A model generated the notes under the pieces. That model was given only the letters and a program-made list of their open reading frames with translations. It was not told the DNA's origin and searched no databases. A stretch of 64,000 bases of DNA from Vitellaria paradoxa. Lineage: Eukaryota; Streptophyta; Magnoliopsida; Ericales; Sapotaceae. Positions 14,101 to 29,583 of the stretch are shown in pieces. Position 1 is the stretch's first letter. Every line of letters begins with the position of its first letter. A program made the translations under genes and the position numbers. The DNA is taken from the NCBI GenBank assembly GCA_019916065.1, contig CM034237.1, forward strand, positions 806,001 through 870,000, written 5' to 3'.

Positions 14101-17100
14101 TCAAAGGCAGCATTAATGTATATCCATATACATATATAGTCAACAAAGGGCTATTTTAGTATGTCTAGTTTTATTCTAATTAATATAAATATAATAGTAG
14201 ATAACAAAAAATTTAGAAAGTCAACTACTTATTATTTCTTTAAAAAATATATATATAAACTAGGCAATGGGCTGGAACTGAAATTAAGCTAAAACTATAG
14301 ATAAAGTTCTGTTTCACTTAATAAGTTTGCCTTTGCTTTCTATGCCAAATTACATTAATTTACCAAAATTTCTATAACTCGAGAGAAAATCATCACTCAG
14401 AAATCCTTTCATTTGTTTTTTAATTTATTTTTGTCATGTCTAGGACATTCAACAATCGAATTATCTAAATACTTAGAACACAAAGATAAGAAGTGATTAC
14501 ATTTGAAAAGTGTAATCCTTAGATTGATTTCTTATTGTTCTTAACTAGAATTACGTGTTATTTCATGCATTTTAATAGAATTTCACACCTCTTACATGAT
14601 TTTGTTATTTGATGTAGCAAATGAGCTTAAAAGCCAAGAAAACACCAAAACTAATCATCAAGGACTTGGAGGAGCTGAATGAGGGTTCAAAGGAAGCAGA
14701 AAAAGAGCAAGGCCCTTTGGCATCCCAATGGCGTCAGGATGGGACGGGCCAGTGAATCCAAGAATCTCAAAACTTCGAAGTTTGCAAGCCCACTGCACGA
14801 TGGCCTTGACCGTTCAGATTTTTAAAGTTTTTCTAGTTGTCTATAAATACAGAACTTGTATTAGACCTAAGGGAGACATTCATACGTTTTAAGGTTACTT
14901 TTCTGAGTGTTTTCTTTGAGCTTTAGAGAGCTTTCATTACGTTTTAATTTGAAGATTTGGAATCAAGTACTCAATACATAGCAGAGTTTTTAATACAAGT
15001 ACAGAATTTCTTTTCAATGAAGTTTGTTTCTTCTTTCTCTTTCATTTTCTATGTTGTTTGTTTCTTTAACATGCTAGCGTAGATTCATTCTTGATTCAAC
15101 CCATCAATAATGGGTGAATCCTCATTCGAGTGTTGGATGTGATCGGATCCAAACATGCAATGTAAAACTTGCATGTTAAGGTTCTTATTTTTCTAAATCT
15201 ACTTTCTAATATTTTCAAAACTTTCAAAAACTCGTGTAGTTGATTATATTTCATTGAAATCACCGATAATTGCACAAGATAATAACTTTCCCAATACTTT
15301 AAAAATAGAAGAGGCAGATATAGATTTATTTTCTAATTTTTTTCTGATTTTGGTTTTCAGAACATTCGAAAACTTGTAACTTTAATCATATTTCGTTTAA
15401 ATCCCTAATGATGTTACTTGATTAAAACTTTCTTTATATTTTGAAATCAAAGGAAAGAAATCTGGACCAAAGAAAGTTTTCAAGATGAAAATCTTTCTGG
15501 TTATATTTATCCTAAACATGATTTTACAACTATGCTTTGGAATCAATGTTTTCAAGATGAAACCCTTCTGATTTACTTTTCCTAAACGTCAACTGTAAAC
15601 TAAAATAATAATCACCTCCAGACATAAGAATAAGGTATTCACCCGAATTTATCAATTGAATCAAGTTCTTTACTTATATTGTTCAAAAGCCTAGTTTTAC
15701 TCTTTACATTGTTTTAGCTTAATTTAATTTGAATCTCTTAATTGGTTTTAATTAGTCTGGAATTGTTTTAATCGCTTCATTCCTAGCTTAGTTTAATTAC
15801 TTGTAGTTTCATTTATTGTTAAGTTGTTCATAGTTCAAAAATCAAACCTCTCAAAACCAAAATCTGATTTTTATTTTTATCTCTTTTAAAAAGAAAATAA
15901 TAGTTTAGAAGAACTTAGAAACCCTAGGCTTCACTTGTAGTTCCTTGTGGATACGATCCTGGTCTCACCAAGTAAAAGTATACCGCACACCCTTACACTT
16001 GGGGGTTAATTTTAACTGTACATTTGCAAGATGGTCAAGAAGCAAAGTATAAATAATTACCTCCTGCTCTAACTTAAATAAGTGACGATTGAAGTGTTGC
16101 TGAAGTCTCTCATTTGCATAATTTATGCAAAATTGCTCAAAACCATTCCTCTGAAAAGACCAAAAAAGGGTTATGTAGCATTGTTGCTTAAAAACAAGAG
16201 AAATATAAACATAGTCAAGAACAGAAACATACATCAAATGATTCAAAGCCATATATATCAAGAATGCTGATCGATCTTCCAGTGCGGCGTTTGCCTACCA
16301 CAAGCGATTTGTTAATTTGTTCAACTAGCCAATCAAACAAACAAGAATATATTGATTTTGCCAAAGCATCCCTTGTATCAATGGCCTGCAATATGAAAGG
16401 CAAGTGGGTCATCATTACCTTAAATAGATGAGAATTCATCAAGTAGGACATAGGTCATCTTACCCTAAATAGATGAGAAATTATACAAACTTCTGGAAGT
16501 TGAGATGAATATTCCTGAACGGTCTAGTCTATTACAAATCATACATGGAGAACTCAACTTAATTGAACAAAGCCTTAGTCCCAAACTAGTTGGATTTGGC
16601 TAAATAAATCCTCTTCCTCCATTCGTTTCTATCATTGGTTATGTTTTTCGTGAGATCATATGAAATTATGTTTCGTTCACAATTTCAATTCATGTAATTT
16701 TATGCCTATCTTTTATCTTCTTACCCATTTTATTTGGATCCACTCACTCTTCTTTACCGCTGCATCTCTAGGTCCATGATATTCTCTCAATTTCTCTTCT
16801 ATTGATACCACCTCAACTTTCTAAAAAATTGAAGGCTTCCGCTCCCCTTCTAGGATTAGCCATGGTTAATCAAAAGCAACATACTACAACTTAAATAGTT
16901 TTCAGAAGTGAAACTAATTAGGCACAAGAGTTGAAAGTTGAGAAGTTTTAAACAACATTGGCACATACAATGTCATTTAAAAAAAAAAAATTATCTAAAA
17001 TAATGACCCAAAAAGAATAAAGAACTTCATAGGAGTAACAATTATATGCAGAAACATTTATAAATTCAAAAAGAATGTTTTTTTTTCGAAAGATAAATTC

Positions 17101-17750
17101 AAAAAGAATGTGTGTGAACAAAATGAAATTTAGAAAACTTACTTCAATACGATCGTAAATATTCAATTTCCATCTAGGTCATTAGCCAAATCAAGATCAA
17201 AATATCACACTTCATGCACAAAATGCTCCAATCTATATCTAGGTGTTTTGGTCCATAGGCAGCTAAGGAGGGCAGAAAACAGTGTTGACACTCCAATCAA
17301 AGTGCAACATGAATGTATCATACATACAAACTAATGAAGCCTCATAAGGAGCTTGCCAAAATATGAATGTGTAAACCTCTTCACAAAATAAACACATCTA
17401 CTGAGTGCAAAGCCAATATCTAGCATGTTGTGACATTTCATATCTATACTAATGTATTTGATGTGCCAAACCAACTACTTTACGAGTGGGTATGTGATGT
17501 GGCACTTAAGCATATTTTTCTTTTCGTTCTTTTTCCTTTTTTTTTTTTTGTTTTTGACATATAAACCAAACAAAAACAAAGCAAGACAAAAGAAAAGAAA
17601 AAAAAGACAAACAAATGAAAGAACAAAGACAAAAGAAAAAGATAATATTCAAGCATTAAATATTGCAATTTATATTCTACCCTAGGAGAAAATGCTCAAT
17701 ACAACAGGAGTACCATGTCATCTTGCTTACATGGTACAACAATCAATACA

Positions 17751-17786
<36 letters not shown>

Positions 17787-20700
17787 CTTGTCACTAGGTG
17801 GTGTCCCATTTTAGGAGTGAAATTCAAAATTTTAAACTTTGAAATTCAACAATCTTGATGATAGATTGCTGATTAGGATTGAATATATTTGTGTTTAATT
17901 GGTTTGTTGTGCTGTGTCAGCATAACAACATAGTAAAACCGTCGTACTGAATATTTAATCCTATTATAGACCACGATTTAGTAGTAAGTGGATCTGAAGC
18001 TTTAAAGAATTCTGAACCCGATAGTTAGCACTAACTCAACATGAAGGCTAAAGCCTCACAAACCCTTATGAAATAGTGGTACCAACTCAACAAATTATGA
18101 GACATGCAGACAGTAGATCCACTTTGAATTAGCAAAAATGAGGTAGTTGGACCATATATCTGTTATTTAATTAGTAAGAAAGGAACATGACGTATGACCC
18201 TGGAACCAAAGAAAATAATCATTTTACAGTGATTTTTAGAATAATTCGGTAGTTCAAAAAACCTTACAATATTGGTTGGCACAGTAGAAAGCAAAGGGAT
18301 AGGTACAAAAGTGGGTAATTGATTTCAAAGGTGGCCCCATGGCATAAATAAAATGAAGAATTAAGCCTCCAATTACAGCTGGAAAAAAATTGCCTCTGAG
18401 GGCTTAATGATTTGAAGAACTCACAAGAAGCATATAGTTAACTGATACTATAGCGCTATTCATAGATTGGTTTAGAATATACAATATGTTATTTTGCCTG
18501 TAAAATAATTCTCACCTGAGATAGAGTCAGCTTTTGAACAATGTGATCATTTCCAACTCTCATTTTGCGAGTTGATAGAGCTAGATTTAGTTCCGTAACG
18601 GTACACCCAATCAATTCAGCAACATTGGTTAAACCTGAAAATTGCAAGTTCAAGAATAACAAAAATAAACATAAGACAAATTTTGTACTCTTAATGACTG
18701 TAGTCCATTTATTTATTAAGAATTTGTTCACAAGATTTTCAATGATGCTTTACCAAACGAGCAAACATAGTAGAATAAGCAACAGATATAGGAAGACTGG
18801 AAGAGGTTCCAATTTACAATTTTGTTTTTTCCAAATGGATACTCAAATGTTGGAAAGCACTATGCCTTAGCACACCAAGAAATCTACTCATTTGCAGTGT
18901 CAACACAATATATAGACTTTACTATAGATATACACTAGGGGGATAACGGGAAAAACAATCATACATCCAATCATTTCACTCATGCTAATAACCTGCGAAG
19001 AATAAGAATGTGAGAAGAAATTAACTGAGATTTATTTATCATGACAATTATCTCATCAATTTGAAATTACCTTCCTTGTGCAATAGGCTTATCACCAGTA
19101 ACATTTATCCATCAACAACCATGCCAAAAGTGGGCAATGGATATTTAAAATTCAAGACTAACATATGGGGTATTTAAAATTCAAGACTAACATATGCCAC
19201 AAGATACAACAATGCAGACATCAGATCATTATATTTTGTGGCGTAGCAGTTTTATTCTGCTAATTGATTCAGATGACAAAACTAGAGAACTATAAATGTG
19301 CAAGACATACAATTAGTTCCAATCCCAATCTTTTCAAATTTCAATATATTTAGTGGACTAATAAAACTTGTGTGGCATACAAAAGGATTTCCTGAACAAA
19401 ACACTCTAGTTCAATGCATAGTATTCCAGCACCCAAAAAACACAAAAAAAAAAAAAAAATGCATAATGTATTTAGGTTAACCTAAAACCTCACTGTATGA
19501 GTACTACCAATTATCAGATTCTTTCTTCCATGACCTCCATGAATTTATATCCCAAAATAACCATACTTCCAAATATGTCACAGCACTCTAAAAAGTGTTC
19601 TATTCTTCTCAAAAACTTTGCTTACTACTGTTGAAACTTGAATACTCATAAAAAAACGTATCACATGTTCTCGAATGATACATGGTTTGATTCAGTTAAA
19701 ACAAAAAATTAGATACCTTTTTTTGTTTTTTTGGTGACTCTCTGCTAACAGTTGATTTATATCCTAAAATCATACCAAATAGACAAGTTTTTGAATGGCC
19801 AAATGAATTGTTCTTTTTTGTTTTTTCTCTTTGCAAAAGCAAGTGAACTTCAACCCCCGTGGTAAAGGTTGAGAGAACAATGGCCTATCATAGAGGTTTT
19901 TAACTTGAATAGTAATGCCATTCATGATATTTGTCCAATTTATCCAATGGTGCTGAGATTCATCTTGAATATGAAAACTGGGGCCCCTAAAAATAGGTGT
20001 GGCTCTAGTCGTTGATTGATCCATTAGTTAGATTTGTCCACAATCAAGATGGTGCCTTGTCACTTCTCAACCAATTTGGACAGAATCATTTGGAAGGCAA
20101 ACTGAATCATAATTACACAACAAAACCTCTTGTAATTTTACCTAAGAATAAAACACAACGACAGTCTACAGTGCTACTTGAGAACATCAAAATTTCATGG
20201 CAGTTGTTTACAGATATTATTTTACGAGTGTACAATTTAAAAGTCAATTAACTTGTATCATCAAGACTTAAAACATATATAACTAGTCATTCAAATGAAG
20301 TCCCTCCCAAGGAGAGCAAAATGTCCACATAAAATATGGACATTTTAAAAGGACGTGTACTACTAGTTCAACACGTACCCATCAAAGCTTTAACTCTATC
20401 CGTGTAACATATATAACCAGTTGCTCAAATGGGCATTTTTCCTAAGAATACAACACAATAAGAATGTATAGTGCTACTTGAGGACATCCAAACTTCATGA
20501 CAGTTGTTAAGGGAAATTATTTTAGAGTATGCAATTTGAACATCAACTATTACGGTATCATCACTAGATTCACTACTTGAAACATATATAACTAAGCACT
20601 CAAATAGAGTCCCTTCCAAGGAGGAAAAATTTCCAGATAGACTATGGACATTTTAAATGGACACAAGTTCTACTAGTTCCACATGTATCCCTCAAAGTTT

Positions 20701-23700
20701 TAATTCTTTCTATGATAACTAGTCGCTCAAATGGCCCAAGGAGGCCAAAATGTTGATAAAAAAATACGGACATTTTAAATGGACAAGGGTTCTACTACTT
20801 CAACACATACCCCTTATAGCTTTAATTCTTTCTATGTCCTAATTAGCAACATGAATTAAATAATAATCTTTCCTAATTTAAAGCACATGGATCACTCCCA
20901 AATTTAGCATAAATCTCTTACAAAAATCAAATAAATTGACAAAATCTAACCTTTCTAAAACTAACAGATGAATAATCGTCACTCACCCATTTTGGATATC
21001 TTTTAATATATATTTGTGAATTTTGAATATTTCGTTATACAAGTATCTAGATTAATATGAGTTTATGGGATAACCACTTCAATATCTTTCATTTTTTATT
21101 TAAAAAAAAAATCTCTTCAAAGTAAATTTGTCTAAGTCCTTCTAATTATAAAGTATCCATCTTCTCTGCGTGGTTAAAAATTGTACGACATATCACCCCC
21201 TTCTGCCCCCTTCCCGAGGGGGTTAAAAAAATTCATTATTCAACCCTGTTAATCACTAAGAAATCATCATACTCAATCAATCTAATGTATTAATCATTCC
21301 TTCAAAACAAATAGTTCCATCAAATCAATCTATTAACTAGTTTACTTCAAAACAAATTCATATACTAACGGAAAATTATTAAAAGGGAAAAAAACATCAA
21401 GGTGATGTCATCCCATTACAGAAATGAACAAAACTGAGATCCACTTATCACGCATCCATATTTGCAATAAAAGACAAACAAAATCTGGATCTTTTCCAAC
21501 TGACATCCAATTAAATAAATAGACATCAAAGAACTCTTCAACTTGCGCACTGATGACTCATGATTCAGACAATCAATGATGTTAATGTCTGATTCAAAAA
21601 AAAAAAAAGAAATAAAACACACACACACACACAAGGATAAAATTTGGATTTGATTACAACATCTGACGGAATTTGTGAAGCATCATCAGCCATGCAGTAA
21701 CTTCTAAAAAGGGTTCCAAACCTATTCAATGCAACAAGGATTTTCATTGATTTTTAGCCCACCAGTTAATGAATGTAGATACCCAGAGCCAGTTGAAATA
21801 GGCAATAGGAAAATAAATAATTGAATGAATAAAATGGAGATCAAATCATGCCATGGTTGAAGTTGATCATTTCAGTCAACTTTTACCTTCATCTTGCACA
21901 GGTTGAACATGGTTTTCATTATCAATAACAGTAAAAGAGATATTCCCCAACCACAACACTGCAGCAAGCATTACAAATATACTTTCTTGGTCCTCTTTGC
22001 CAACATGAACAATATCCAGAGCTTCCTGAAGAATGAAAATAGACACAATAACATTCTTATGCAAATCAATCTTTATTTCTCAAACCTTCAGATATTAAGG
22101 TAAGGCTCCAAAAGCATTAACACTAATAAGTTAGCTCATACGAAGAACAAAATACCAGGACAATGCGAAACTGTTCAGCATCATCAATTCCAGAAATTGA
22201 ATAACATTCGCTTTGCCTCAAATATTTATATTCATTTGCACTTTTCAAACTCAACTTCTCTGTAATAGAAAGCAACAAATTGTAAAAGAACAAAGATTGA
22301 ATAAGAAAGTTGGAAAATGTGATTATAATATAAAACTTGAAAATAAAATATATATATATATATATATTAATAGGGTCATTTGTCTGAAAATGTGCACATA
22401 CATGATACAAACAGTGCCAGTTTTTCAATTCCCGTGACCTTTTAAGGAAGTTTGGAACATAAAGAGCCAAACATGCATCTGGAATTTTCTTTTAAGTCCT
22501 TTTAAGAAAATAATGCAGAGTTTACAGGAGCAGTATCTGTATTACTGCTTTGACTCCTAAGAGCAGAAAGCACAGATTATAGTGGCGGTTATTTGCAGTA
22601 TTAATTTTTTCTGTAATAAGAGGAAAAAAAGGCAAAATGTTGTGTCAACCCTGGATTTCGAAATATAGATGGACAAGTACATTATTTGTCTGCTTTGCAG
22701 TTATGCTTGAAGATGATGAAGTATGGCTTTAGGGTTGAACAATTAGTTCCAAAGATTCAATAAAGATAGACTAGCTCTTCAACATTTTCTTCCACCACAA
22801 AGGCGACAGCTACCATTAACAAAGATTCATATTAATTTGCAACTTATTGCTGCTCACCCCCACATGCTTCAAAGAGGTTTTTCAATACCAAACAAGAAAA
22901 AAAAAATGCAATTCAAATAAAGGCAAAGGTGGAGAAATTGATCGGACATGGTCAAGAAAATGGATAGGACTCTTGGCATGAAGAGCAACGGTGCATAAAC
23001 TCTACCCAAAAAAGCTTTAACATCAGTTGCCAATTCATCTTAATAAGATGTATCCTTGGTTGGGGTGGACTCCAATGTTGATAAACCATTGGACTTGTCT
23101 AACATTGAACCACTAGAAAGATTATGCAACAATTTATCTACTATTCTAATTATTAATGTTTTAACTCTTTTTTTTTTTTTTTTTAAACCATGCCACATTT
23201 TCTCAGTTTAGAAGGTTTTTGGGTTTTAGCCTCCTAGCCGTAGAAATTGGGCTGTCTTAATGTTCTATGTTGGTAGAATAGATTTTTTTTTTTTCCTTAT
23301 AGCCTAGGGAATCACCACTCAGTAGAGCCTTGGCCTATATGCGTCGTTGGTATTAAAAGGCATCCTTGTGTTCTTCCACAAAGCTACAAATAGGCCTCTT
23401 GGTGGGAAAACCAGATACATTCTTGAAGATGAATTAACAGTGGATACGTGAAGAGCTCCAACCCCGTTCTCACTTTCTCCCTTTGTCCCTTCCATCTACA
23501 AAGATAGGCTTGGAACAAGCCCCACTGTCCCATTGTTTCCACTCCTCTTTTCTTCCTGATCATAAAAAGAGACTTAGAAGACTCATAATGCTTTGCAATC
23601 TTATCTTCTTACTTCCCCCTTTTCTTGTTTTCCGTTTTTTCCCTTCTTCCTATTGACAGAGAAATTTAAAAATAAAAATAAAAAAATAAAAATAAAAGAC

Positions 23701-26700
23701 TATCTAGGGAGGAGGTGTGGTAATTTTTGTTGGTCGGGTTTGGTGTCATATGGGTGTTCCCAGAAAAGAATGGTAGATCCAATTCACAGTCAAAGCAGAT
23801 GCCAGAAAAGACAAAGGTTTGTTTTGCAGCCCCCTTTTCTAATAAGTTATATGAATTTGTATTAGAAACATCAAGGGGATAGAATTCATTTACAAAAAAA
23901 ACTCATAAGAAAGGTAACCAAAGAACAGCTGTGGAACTGCTGCACTTGTGACTACTGATGACTCCTCAATACAGTGTTCTTAGATTTCCTTTAGCAAAAA
24001 TAAGCCCCAGCCAATCGAAAGAAGGCAGCTACAAAGTTTCTTTTGCTCCACCCTCCAACCACACCAACTATAGAAAGCCACAACAGCCTTTACCAAGAAA
24101 AAACCACATCATCCTAAAAAAAGCCAAAATGAGAGGCCAGTCCATTCGCCACAATGCTTGCTTTGATAACCAGTAAACTACCATGCATAAGTTGTCTTTT
24201 CCATGATCTAATAAGCTATGTTCTTGTGTTCCAATATTAAGAATGAAAATAAATGGTATTCTATGGACAGATATTTTCCTATGGATCATGCAATAATATT
24301 ATCCATGCATGTTATTTACAAAATTCCAAATTTTAATTTTTTCCATTGTTATCTCGAAAATTATCACAAATGGCAACATGTTAAACTTTTTCCGCCAATC
24401 CTCTTCAAGATATTCCATAACTTTAAACCTCATTGTCATCACTAACATCAACGTAATTAATAGAAAAGCCTAGAAAACCAACATTTAATATTGCAAGGAA
24501 TTCATGTACAGTCCAATGGTACAATTATCAGTTAAACCCAATAATGCAATCGCTAACTACTTGTTTGATTGTGCCTTTGTTGGACTGGGACATGCATAAT
24601 TAATGAGTCTAAATTTTAGAGATATATATGAGTACATACCTTCCAGCTGCTGAAGCGGTAATTATATGTTCAATATACTAGTAAGATGGGAACATCGCAC
24701 AATAAAATTTTTTCAAAAATAGTTAATTGGAAATTCAAGATACTGTTAGGATAGAAATGCAGCACAATAACATTTAATTAAAAAGGAAAAGAAAATAGAG
24801 AGAGAAGGGGGGGGAGAGATTGAACTTTTTTTATGATAAATTATATAAACATTGAACGTATTGGATAGTTGCCTATAACATGAAACAGACATATCATGAA
24901 ATGAAGCACGAATAAAAATTAGTACCTCTAAGTGAAGATGGAGCTCCTGCACAAAGTTGATAAAATATATGAAATGACCTTTCACCCTCTGCACATTGGA
25001 CTACTCTAGACTGTTCATTAAACAAGCAGGATCAATGGACTGTAAGCTTAAAATCAATAGGCAACATTCAAAGACTAAAGGAATACAAAAATACCTTCTC
25101 AAGTAAAACTGTACAGAATTAAGAACCACGACGCCAGGAAGGAGCACATTATAAAAAATTATAAAAGTCAGTCTCAATTTCAGAATAATTACTACAATTT
25201 TGCTGCAAGAGCAAAATGACAAGCTTTCTTACAAGTTTGAATCTTGGCACCCGATATTTTTCCAGTTTCACTGAAGTGAATTTCGATCAGCTTTCCCTGT
25301 GACAAGTTCATTGAGATTATTAGTGCTTGCAAGGGGAAACAGCCAAAAATTTAAATTTCAATTTCAGAGGGTAGAGATTACCAATTTATCAATGTAAATA
25401 TGTTAACACAAGAAAGAACTCAGGAACCCATGCAAATAGAAAGAAACTTACAAAGCGACTTGAGTTGTCATTTCTTGATGTTTTTGCATTGCCAAAGGCC
25501 TCTAAGATTGGATTAGTTTTCAATATTTCATATTCTATCCCAGTACCGCCTCCGAGTGAAGCCAAATATTGCATTGCTATCTTTGCTGTCTCAGTCTTTC
25601 CTGCACCACTTTCACCACTGGAAGCATAATGGAGAATGAATGAGGCAGAAGGAAAATTTGATTCACAACCAAGCACTTAGTACATGAAGTCCCACAAACT
25701 ACCTCTGAAAATTTTCATGACAAGGAAACACTTGTTTATAAACAACAGAAAAGCAGCATCCTATGTGTCTTGACCACCGAGTAATAGCTAGAAGAATGGA
25801 CTTATTTATACAAACATAAATATTAGGAGAAAAACACTTAGAAGGGGTCATGTCCATATTGGACACTGAAACTCATCAAATGCTCTCCCGACAAATATCA
25901 AACACTCGTGCATACTGTAATAGCTAAGAATAATAAACTTTTAGGAAGATGGTTTGTCAATGTCCGACACTGAAACTCAATGTACACTCCCAAAATTTGT
26001 CAGACACTTGTCCAAATGCATCCTACTATATGTAAAATTTTTCAAAACTGGACACTGGATACTTTGGGACACGTTTGTTCATTGCCTGGGCACATAGAAC
26101 AAACTGTAATTTTGAAGAAAAACTTGGAATTAAATAATAAGATAAAAATGATATGTTATATTTATTATTGACTAAATGTTATAAATACTTTTTTTTAATA
26201 AATGGTAAATGTACTTATAAATTAGTTTTAATATAAAAGAGAATAAATACTTTTTTTTTAAATAGATGGTAAATGTACGTATAAATTAGTTTTAATATAA
26301 AAGAGCATAAATCATTTTCCCACATACATAAATATATTTATTTATTGACATGTCTTGGCTTCTTGTATTTTGATACAAGCAAGTATCAGTTATGAATTTA
26401 ATACAAGTAAGTAAATTCCTTTGAAGTTCAGTTCATGCTTCATTTCTTACCAAACCAATTCAAGACTACTACTATCAACACACAAAGCCTAGACATGGAC
26501 TAAGCATGCTAGTAACTCAAAGCACAACCCAAAATCAATTGGTAAAACTCCCTAACTCGATCACAGGAGGAGGAGTTGGGGAAAAGGATTAAGCACCAGC
26601 TTTGCACATGAACACCACACAAGCACCTTCTATCTCCACAACTAGCTCCAAACACTATCACGGCAACACAAACAACTCACACGAGCTCACCACCACTCAC

Positions 26701-29510
26701 CCATGTATGAAACCAAACTCAGGCAACTCAAACTCAACCTCACTCTCTCTCAGTCAGCTCTCTCGCTTCTCTCTCTTTGGTTCTTCGAATACACACACAC
26801 ATCACACTCACTCTCCCTCCAAGACTAAGCAGTTGATGGGAGGATGGTAGGTGAGCTGAAGCATCTCGAGAAAGCCAACATGCCCACATGGAAAACTGGG
26901 ATAGGTCTCAGCCATATACATAAACACATATATACATAAAGAAGAAAGTGATAGGTGAGAAGTGACAAGAAAATTGACAGAGTCTCCAACTGTCTGCACG
27001 AGAGAAAAACTAGGACAGTCGTGTGCAAAAGAAGGGAGGTTTTGTGTGAAGGTCATCCACTTAATCCCGTCATGCATACCCCAAAGGACACCACGTGCAT
27101 GTGAGACTCAATACCCTAGTTGTGCACATGAGACAACCCAGGCCATGCGCATGCTGTGCCTCAACACTAGGAAAAAAAAATTTAATTGTTGGTTCAAACT
27201 CAACTAGGGTTAAAATCTAACCCAACTTCCAACAACAGTAGAGTAAACAATAACTAGTGCAGCCCACTAATTGGTACAGTACACCACAATGTATAAACAA
27301 AGGTATATACAGAGAACTGGATCATTAAAAGTGCACTTGTGCAATTAAATTATTTCCAGAGAACAATCCAATGCCTTGTGGCCATTATAAAAAATCTGAT
27401 TCTTTCAGTATACAACTGTAGATTGCGAGAAAATAACTAATATGCCAAACCATAAAACACGCATAAAGTGGAGCAAACATTATAATGCAAGTTTCTTCCT
27501 TTAAAAACAGCGAACATAATGCAATAGCGAAAACAATAGAAGGTTGAATTATTTTAAGAAATATAATAAATAGAATGTGAATATATAAGGTCAAGATCGC
27601 ACTGTTGAACTGACCTTATGATGATAGATTGATTTACTTCATCTGAAAGGAATAAAAAAATGGTGTAAGACTTCAACTAAGAGTGACTGATTGGCAGACA
27701 AAGCTTAGGTACCATTTGGTGTGTTTTTTTTTTTTTTTTTTCATTTTCTGTTTTTGCTTTCTATTTTTTGTTTTATGTGTTTTGTGTTTTAAAAATCCCA
27801 AAACAAGGAAATCAGAAAACACATTTGATTTGACATTTTTTGTTTTCCTTATTTTGAGTTGAAAACGCTTAAAATGACTTTTTGTCATCTTACATTTCAT
27901 GTGTAAACCCATTTTCTGTTTTCTAAAACAAATTTTAAAAACATAAGTAACCAAATGCGTTTGAGCTATTTTCCTTGTTTTCAAAATTGCAAAATGGAAA
28001 ATGGGCTCAAAACAGATATACCAAATGGCACCAAAGGTTTTAAGAAATCAAACGCACGAACTTATTTAGGAAAGCCAAAAACAAAATTAAAGCACCTCGC
28101 GTCATTTCCCGGATGGCTGTATCTGCGATTGCATACACATGTGGACTCCCAATCAATTTACGCTTATATGCTTCAATGTAATTATCTCCATACAAAGGGA
28201 CTTTCTTGAAGGGATTAACAGCGACTAACACTGGCCCGGCTTTTGTCTAGAAAAGACAGAATTAAGAAACATAATATTACACAAACTAGACATTTCAGGG
28301 GAGTATTTAAAATATTAAAATGGGAAATAGAAACTTACATAGATAACATCTTGATTATATCTATACTGAAGATTGTACAATACTGAGGGTTCGTTTAAAT
28401 AGCTTAGTTGCATTAAATCATCCACACCATCCAGAATATCAGGATTAGCAGGTAAAAGCCTCTCAGAATTCACCTTTAAAACCTAAAATTTAAAAGCAAG
28501 AGAATGATCAATTGGATTGCCTAATAACAGTCAGCGATTGAGGATTTGAAATCATTAGCTTACTTTTCCCTCAGAAAGTGAGATGACAGATTCGTTCCCA
28601 GAAGTCGACAGTACCTTGCCCAGCCCCCAGTTCCCATTAGGAAGTTGAAACCAAGATTGAAGCTTCTGAAAAATTCAACTTTAACAAGTAGGTAATAAAA
28701 TCAATAGGTAGTAGATTAAATGTGTTAACTTCAACCATCAAAAGTTTGGATACTGCCTCCATATTATGGTGCAACATGCCAATGCTATCGCAATATTTTT
28801 CAGGTCCCATGCAAACTAAGTGCAACATTCACCACTAAACAACTATGAGAATAAATGGGAAAAGGGAACCAATATATGAATTTAATTGGTAAGATATAAA
28901 ATTCCCGCTTAAGATAATTGTCCAAATTAGACCTACAAAGTTAAATCAAACTGAACTATCTTAGACAATTCCAGATAAGAAACATGAGGCCTATTTTGCA
29001 CTTGTTTTTTCATCTAATGACACCCATACATGTGAACTTGACCACACACCAACACTTCATAAAATTCAAATCAAACTGAAGAACCTCTATCTTGTACAAT
29101 TCCAAATAAGAAACATGAAGCCTATTTTATACAGTTTCATCAAATGATGGAGCACATGTAAGCATGACCACAGACCAGCTCTTCATTATAGATTAGTTTC
29201 TCAAGCAAAAACCCCAAGGAACCTTTTAGTTCGTAGATATTAGAGGCCCTGGAGTTAGAAGTAATACAAGACATGCTTCCAAATAAAGAAAAATGAACAG
29301 AAAACTGTCACTGTCCCCAACTACTCACAATGAGACTATAACAAGTTCAAGTATTATGGAATATTGGGATCTAAAAACTAGAAAAATATAGGAAACCACA
29401 GCTGATGGAGTCTCAAAGCCATTAGGTCTCTTAAGATCTATAAAGATTTCTATTGTTTACTTGGCTAACAAGTCTCCAACAAACAATACATCCATCCACC
29501 TAATATTCAG

Positions 29511-29583
<73 letters not shown>

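Noticed and set aside
23593..24176. Plus-strand frames with Phe/Lys-rich N-terminal parts in myosin intron 9
   Set aside because: Composition is low-complexity, no domain is visible, there is no splice continuity, and they lie inside an intron of an intact gene.
26602..27207. Plus and minus frames in a less AT-rich island of myosin intron 5
   Set aside because: Simple repeats (ctctct, acacac) and short frames only. It may be a retroelement leader, but neither ends nor PBS could be found.
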